Assembly: GCA_965215315.1 (NCBI GenBank)
Contig: CBDCDB010000008.1
Coordinates: 3,472,001 to 3,536,000 of the forward strand
Direction: 5' to 3'
Source: Truepera sp965215315
Lineage (GTDB): Bacteria > Deinococcota > Deinococci > Deinococcales > Trueperaceae
Length of the DNA stretch: 64,000 nucleotides
The notes below the pieces were generated by a model. That model ran no database searches, was not told the origin of the DNA, and saw nothing but the letters and a program-made list of their open reading frames with translations. Every line of letters begins with the position of its first letter. The stretch's first letter is position 1. The position numbers and the translations under genes are program-made. Positions 60,784 to 64,000 of the stretch are shown here, piece after piece.

Positions 60784-61722
60784 CTAGCGCAGAAGTGGCG
60801 CTAAGCTAGCAGCCAAGGCGTGACTGTAAATAATCGACCCTTCAGCGATCAAGTGAAGAGGGTCTCTAAAATCATTAGCTCCGAGTCCTGCTACTGCGCG
60901 GAGATCGAGAAAAGTAGCGCCGTTTCGCCTGACGACCTTACCTATTTGGGGATCTAGGTGGTACGCGTCGCGCATCGGCATGGCAATGAAAATTACCTGC
61001 GTTTTTGAAGTGTCGATGCTAGACAGAAACCTTTGCAAATCATCGTAGGTGAACCTTTGTGGCGCGGCCAGGTCTGCGCTAGCGCCCTGCTGTTCGTTAA
61101 GGAGCGTCACCGTACTCCGGTAGTAAGGAATAAGCTCGTCGAGTAGACGGACGCGCACGCGTTCCCGGTGGGTAAAGCTGGCGAACACTTTAGCGAGCAG
61201 AAAGTCGCCACGTTCGGAAATGGACGTAAAATCTCGTTGAAACGCTCTGGGAACATCCTGCCAGGTCGTAAACTGATGTGCGATACGCAGCACGTGTTCA
61301 TAGTCGTAGGTATCATCAGCAAGATGGTTTTTGCCGAAACTGACTACGAGGGTGTCCGGCAAGTTCCGGGGATCCTTGAAGTAATAGTCATAGAGGTAAT
61401 CCCAGTACAAAATGCCACTCGAGTCGGGGTGAATCAGCTTGATAGTCAAGTTTTTGGTGTCAACCCCTTGCGCTTTTAGATCGGGCGTCAAGACAGTGAC
61501 GTTGACCCCACGCCGCGTCATGGAGTTGCCGAGGAAAAGCAGCGTTTTGCCCTTGGCGTCAGCCAGCTCTGTAACGATTGAAGGAATATCGCGGATGTGA
61601 CTCACGTCTACCGAGAGGTTAGGCTCAAACCACCTGATGCCCGCTTCTACCGCCAAAAAGAGCAGCAATGCAACGCTGATAGCTTTGAGTTCGGTCTTAA
61701 AACTGAAAGTAGATAAATTCAT
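60784..61722 (-). CDS. SGNH/AlgJ-like acetylation accessory protein
   Basis: A 312-residue protein with an N-terminal membrane anchor (LKAISVALLLFLAVEAGIRW) and an SGNH-hydrolase fold outside: KTLLFLGNSMTRRGVN (GNS block I with the Ser), VVSFGKNHLADDTYDYEH and DFRDPLHLIAEGS (final Asp-x-x-His). It pairs with the MBOAT acyltransferase just upstream, overlapping it by 26 bp, as in alginate-type AlgI/AlgJ systems that O-acetylate an exported polysaccharide. The ATG at 61722 fits the membrane start; an upstream extension lies inside the MBOAT gene. Confidence 0.85.
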   Translation of the reverse strand: MNLSTFSFKTELKAISVALLLFLAVEAGIRWFEPNLSVDVSHIRDIPSIVTELADAKGKTLLFLGNSMTRRGVNVTVLTPDLKAQGVDTKNLTIKLIHPDSSGILYWDYLYDYYFKDPRNLPDTLVVSFGKNHLADDTYDYEHVLRIAHQFTTWQDVPRAFQRDFTSISERGDFLLAKVFASFTHRERVRVRLLDELIPYYRSTVTLLNEQQGASADLAAPQRFTYDDLQRFLSSIDTSKTQVIFIAMPMRDAYHLDPQIGKVVRRNGATFLDLRAVAGLGANDFRDPLHLIAEGSIIYSHALAASLAPLLR

Positions 61723-63068
61723 GTTGCCCCATCGCTGGAAGAAACCAGAGCATAAGAATGCAGTATCCGTAGACGAGCCCACGTACCCACCAACGGGTAC
61801 GAAGTAACGCGAGCAGGTCTCCTTGGCGCTCGAGCCACAGCTCATACAAGATAAGCGGCAGAATATAGAAGATCATCATGGCGAGTGAGCTGATAACCAG
61901 AGGCGTTATCTGAAAGTTTGTAAAAAGACGCTCTATCATCCCCCGGACTTGCCCGATAGACTCAGCTCTAAAAAGGAGCCAACCTACGCAAGTCAGCTGA
62001 AACATAACAAAGACACCTAAAAGCTTGCCTGGTACTGAAATCCCGGAGCGCACCAGCGCTGAAGGTGCCGTTTTTCTGTGACTGAGCCACTGTTCGAACG
62101 GACGATAAACACAAAGGATTAAGCCGTGAAAAAAGCCCCAAGCGACAAACGTCCAGGCCGCGCCGTGCCACAGTCCTCCTAAAATCATCGTAAGCATCAG
62201 ATTGCGGTAGGTCATTAGGGCACCGTGACGATTTCCTCCCAGCGGTATATAGAGGTAATCACGGAGCCACGAAGAGAGTGAAATATGCCAGCGTTGCCAG
62301 AAGTCGCTCGGCGAGGTGGCAAAGTAGGGCATCCGGAAGTTGAGCATAAGGTCAAAGCCCAGCCACTTGGCGACGCCCCTGGCGATATCGGTGTACCCCG
62401 CAAAATCGCCGTATATCTGAAAAGCAAACGCGTAAACGCCGAGCAGTACCTCTGCGCCACTAAGGGATGAGACGTCACGGCTAAAAATAGTGTTGACGAT
62501 AGGGGCCATGTTGTCGGCAATCACGACCTTTTTAAATAAACCCAACACAATCAGGTAAAATCCTTCGACAAAATTGCTCTGGCTGAGTGTTCTAGGTTGT
62601 AAAACTTGAGGCAGAAGTTTGGTCGCCCGTTCGATAGGCCCGGCAACGAGTTGCGGAAAAAAACTGACAAATAGCGCGAAGTCAAAGAAGTTTCGGGTGG
62701 CGGGCAGCTTGTTTCTGTAAACGTCGATCGTGTACGACATGGTCTGGAAGGTATAAAACGAAATACCAACGGGCAGGACGACGTTAAGAAGAGGGGTTGA
62801 AACCTGAAGACCAAAAGAATTCAGCAAACCTGTAAAAGATTCGGTGAAGAACCCGAAGTATTTGAAAAAGCCCAAAATTCCTAAATTGATGCACATCGAG
62901 GCGGTCAGCAGAAGCTTGCGTCTCTCCGGCGATTCGCTTTTTTCGATGAGCTGAGCTAAGTTGTAGTCGGCGACGGTAGAGATGAACAGTAGAAACAAGA
63001 AACGCCAGTCCCAGAACCCGTAAAACACATAGCTCGAGACGAGCAGTATTCCGTTTTGCAAACGAAAA
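61697..63068 (-). pseudogene. MBOAT family O-acyltransferase (AlgI-like), 5' end removed by insertion
   Basis: A polytopic membrane acyltransferase with LPVGISFYTFQTMSYTIDVY, the AlgI block SDFWQRWHISLSSWLRDYLY, and the catalytic His in GGLWHGAAWTFVAWG. The frame enters directly from the insertion sequence with FRLQNGILLVSSYVFYGFWD; intact AlgI proteins have about 35 residues before this. So the IS630-type element at 63071 cut off the start, first helix and promoter. A TTG at 63061 could allow a shortened protein. The TA at 63069-63070 is the target. Confidence 0.85.
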
Positions 63069-63078
63069 TACTACACTG

Positions 63079-63747
63079 TCAGCGAGGTACTGACACCTTC
63101 ACCTCTGTATAGGCACGTTTGAAGGTGTGTCTAGCCGCTTCTTTGGAGAATTGCCAGTTGAGCTTAACTTGGGCTTGATTGCGCTCTGTTTGCCAAGCGT
63201 TAAGTTCAGTTTCAAGGCGGTCACGTTGAGCAATGCGCCGGTCTAGGCACTGTTTGCTTAAAGCGGAGAATTCAAGTTCAGCCATGTTAAGCCAAGAAGC
63301 GTGCTTAGGGGTATGAATCATCTCAAACTGCTGGGCAAGTTCGAAGGCAGCTTGCGGTGCTAGAGCAGCATAAAACGAGCCTGGGTTATGGGTGTTGAGA
63401 TTATCCTGCACCAGCCTGATTTTCTGCGCTTGAGGGAACTGTTGCGTTAAGTACTGCATAAAGTCGGTGTATTCCTGCCGTCGGCGGTGGTCATAGAGCC
63501 TAGTCCAACGCCTGCCGGTAAGCGGCTCGACCGCTAAGAGCACTGAACAACTTGCCGTGACTTTATAATGGTAGTCCTCGCGTTTGACCTGGCCTGCTTT
63601 CATCGCTACAGGTTGTAAGGTCTGTTCAATCAGATAACAAGGTCGTTCATCAAAACAAAGTACCGGATAGTCGGGGTCATAAGGCTGAGCGTAAGTATCA
63701 AGCACCCGCTCCATTTGCCAAATGAACGCAGAGGTGAGCTTGCCCAA
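63079..63747 (-). CDS. IS630 transposase catalytic part (orfB), intact
   Basis: A 222-residue frame with the DDE residues in PVLCFDERPCYL, VQDNLNTHNPG and LNMAELEFSALSKQ; where copy 1 has a stop this copy reads APQAAFEL. It should be active if joined to orfA by slippage at the A7 run. It ends KRAYTEVKVSVPR 8 bp from the element tip. Confidence 0.88.
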   Translation of the reverse strand: MGKLTSAFIWQMERVLDTYAQPYDPDYPVLCFDERPCYLIEQTLQPVAMKAGQVKREDYHYKVTASCSVLLAVEPLTGRRWTRLYDHRRRQEYTDFMQYLTQQFPQAQKIRLVQDNLNTHNPGSFYAALAPQAAFELAQQFEMIHTPKHASWLNMAELEFSALSKQCLDRRIAQRDRLETELNAWQTERNQAQVKLNWQFSKEAARHTFKRAYTEVKVSVPR

Positions 63748-63761
63748 ACACCAACACCGCT

Positions 63762-64000
63762 TTAGGTGGGGTTTGAGCTCGTTTTTTTCAGTATCTCGCT
63801 GACCCCCTCATGCGAAACAGTCTCAACCAAGCCCAGCTCGACAGCTTTATCCGCTAACAGTCTCAGTGTCCATCTGCTTCTGCCTTCAGGAGCCTCACTA
63901 CATGCTAAAGCGGTAATCTTCGCTCGCTGTTCACCACTAAAGCGACTTGGGCGTCCTGGTTTGGGCTTGTCCGCTACTACCTCTTGGACGTTACTCTGGC
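63762..64000 (-). CDS. IS630 transposase N-terminal part (orfA), partial
   Basis: The C-terminal end of orfA, the same as at 40087-40533 in copy 1, including the A7 run (63782-63788) that allows the shift into orfB. The N-terminus lies beyond the window. Confidence 0.85.
   Translation of the reverse strand, partial: QSNVQEVVADKPKPGRPSRFSGEQRAKITALACSEAPEGRSRWTLRLLADKAVELGLVETVSHEGVSEILKKTSSNPT

Larger units (their letters stand above)
63071..64000 (-). mobile_element. IS630-type insertion sequence, copy 2 (runs off the window)
   Basis: Begins CTACACTGTCAGCGAGG at a TA, like copy 1, and over its visible ~930 bp matches copy 1 with one difference noticed in orfB. Its right end lies beyond the window. 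It interrupts the MBOAT gene. Confidence 0.9.

Overview
The window reads as chromosomal DNA of a mid-GC bacterium. The most likely placement is Deinococcota, probably a Trueperaceae-like lineage. That placement is an inference from three things: many genes whose start codon lies 5-7 nt after a TANNNT -10 box with no Shine-Dalgarno (leaderless genes, common in Deinococcus); a GTPase/Roadblock/PATAN signalling cluster; and the general gene content. No rRNA or marker phylogeny is available here. The palindrome CTCGAG is strikingly over-represented in host genes and spacers and nearly absent from the insertion sequences.

Layout. 1-8755: an aminotransferase end, cutC, an M81 peptidase and a complete five-gene Opp/Dpp-type ABC importer. 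8796-16541: small membrane protein, MFS transporter and Gfo/Idh/MocA oxidoreductase, then a BrnT toxin-antitoxin pair divergent from a HicB-like gene, then a sugar catabolic operon (two oxidoreductases, a TIM-barrel isomerase, a dead ROK gene). 16664-26999: crtI-like desaturase, AzlCD exporter, a type III polyketide synthase/methyltransferase/flavin monooxygenase operon, aldehyde dehydrogenase, a broken methyltransferase, pyrF and a secreted protein. 27390-34338: a signalling island with PATAN protein, small GTPase, Roadblock protein, chemoreceptor-like protein, a pseudo-receiver-PATAN protein and a receiver-linker-Roadblock protein. 34760-39132: E3-binding/coiled-coil protein, FakA-like kinase, DUF503, a GNAT-like protein, moaC. 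39396-50034: an IS630-type element, beta-mannosidase, zinc-ribbon protein behind a hairpin that hides its ribosome site, an S24-type regulator, MFS, M3 oligopeptidase and a pentapeptide-repeat protein.

50531-58246 is a decaying accessory zone. A leucine-rich-repeat lipoprotein gene there has been hit by two insertion sequences, a 17-bp tandem duplication and a further small indel. It is followed by a small peptide carrying a perfect lasso-type RiPP leader motif, an HD-GYP pseudogene, tRNA-Pro(CGG) and a truncated restriction-modification gene. 58391-64000 holds deoA, a JAMM protease, an SDR protein and an AlgJ/MBOAT acetylation pair whose MBOAT start was removed by a second copy of the IS630-type element.

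Themes: nutrient import and sugar breakdown on the left, a GTPase-based signalling island in the middle, mobile-element-driven gene decay on the right. An imperfect intergenic repeat (AGCAGGTATCA...CTGGTC with GTGCGTGCT) recurs in at least four spacers. Base counts and similarities here are by eye; nothing was searched or computed.
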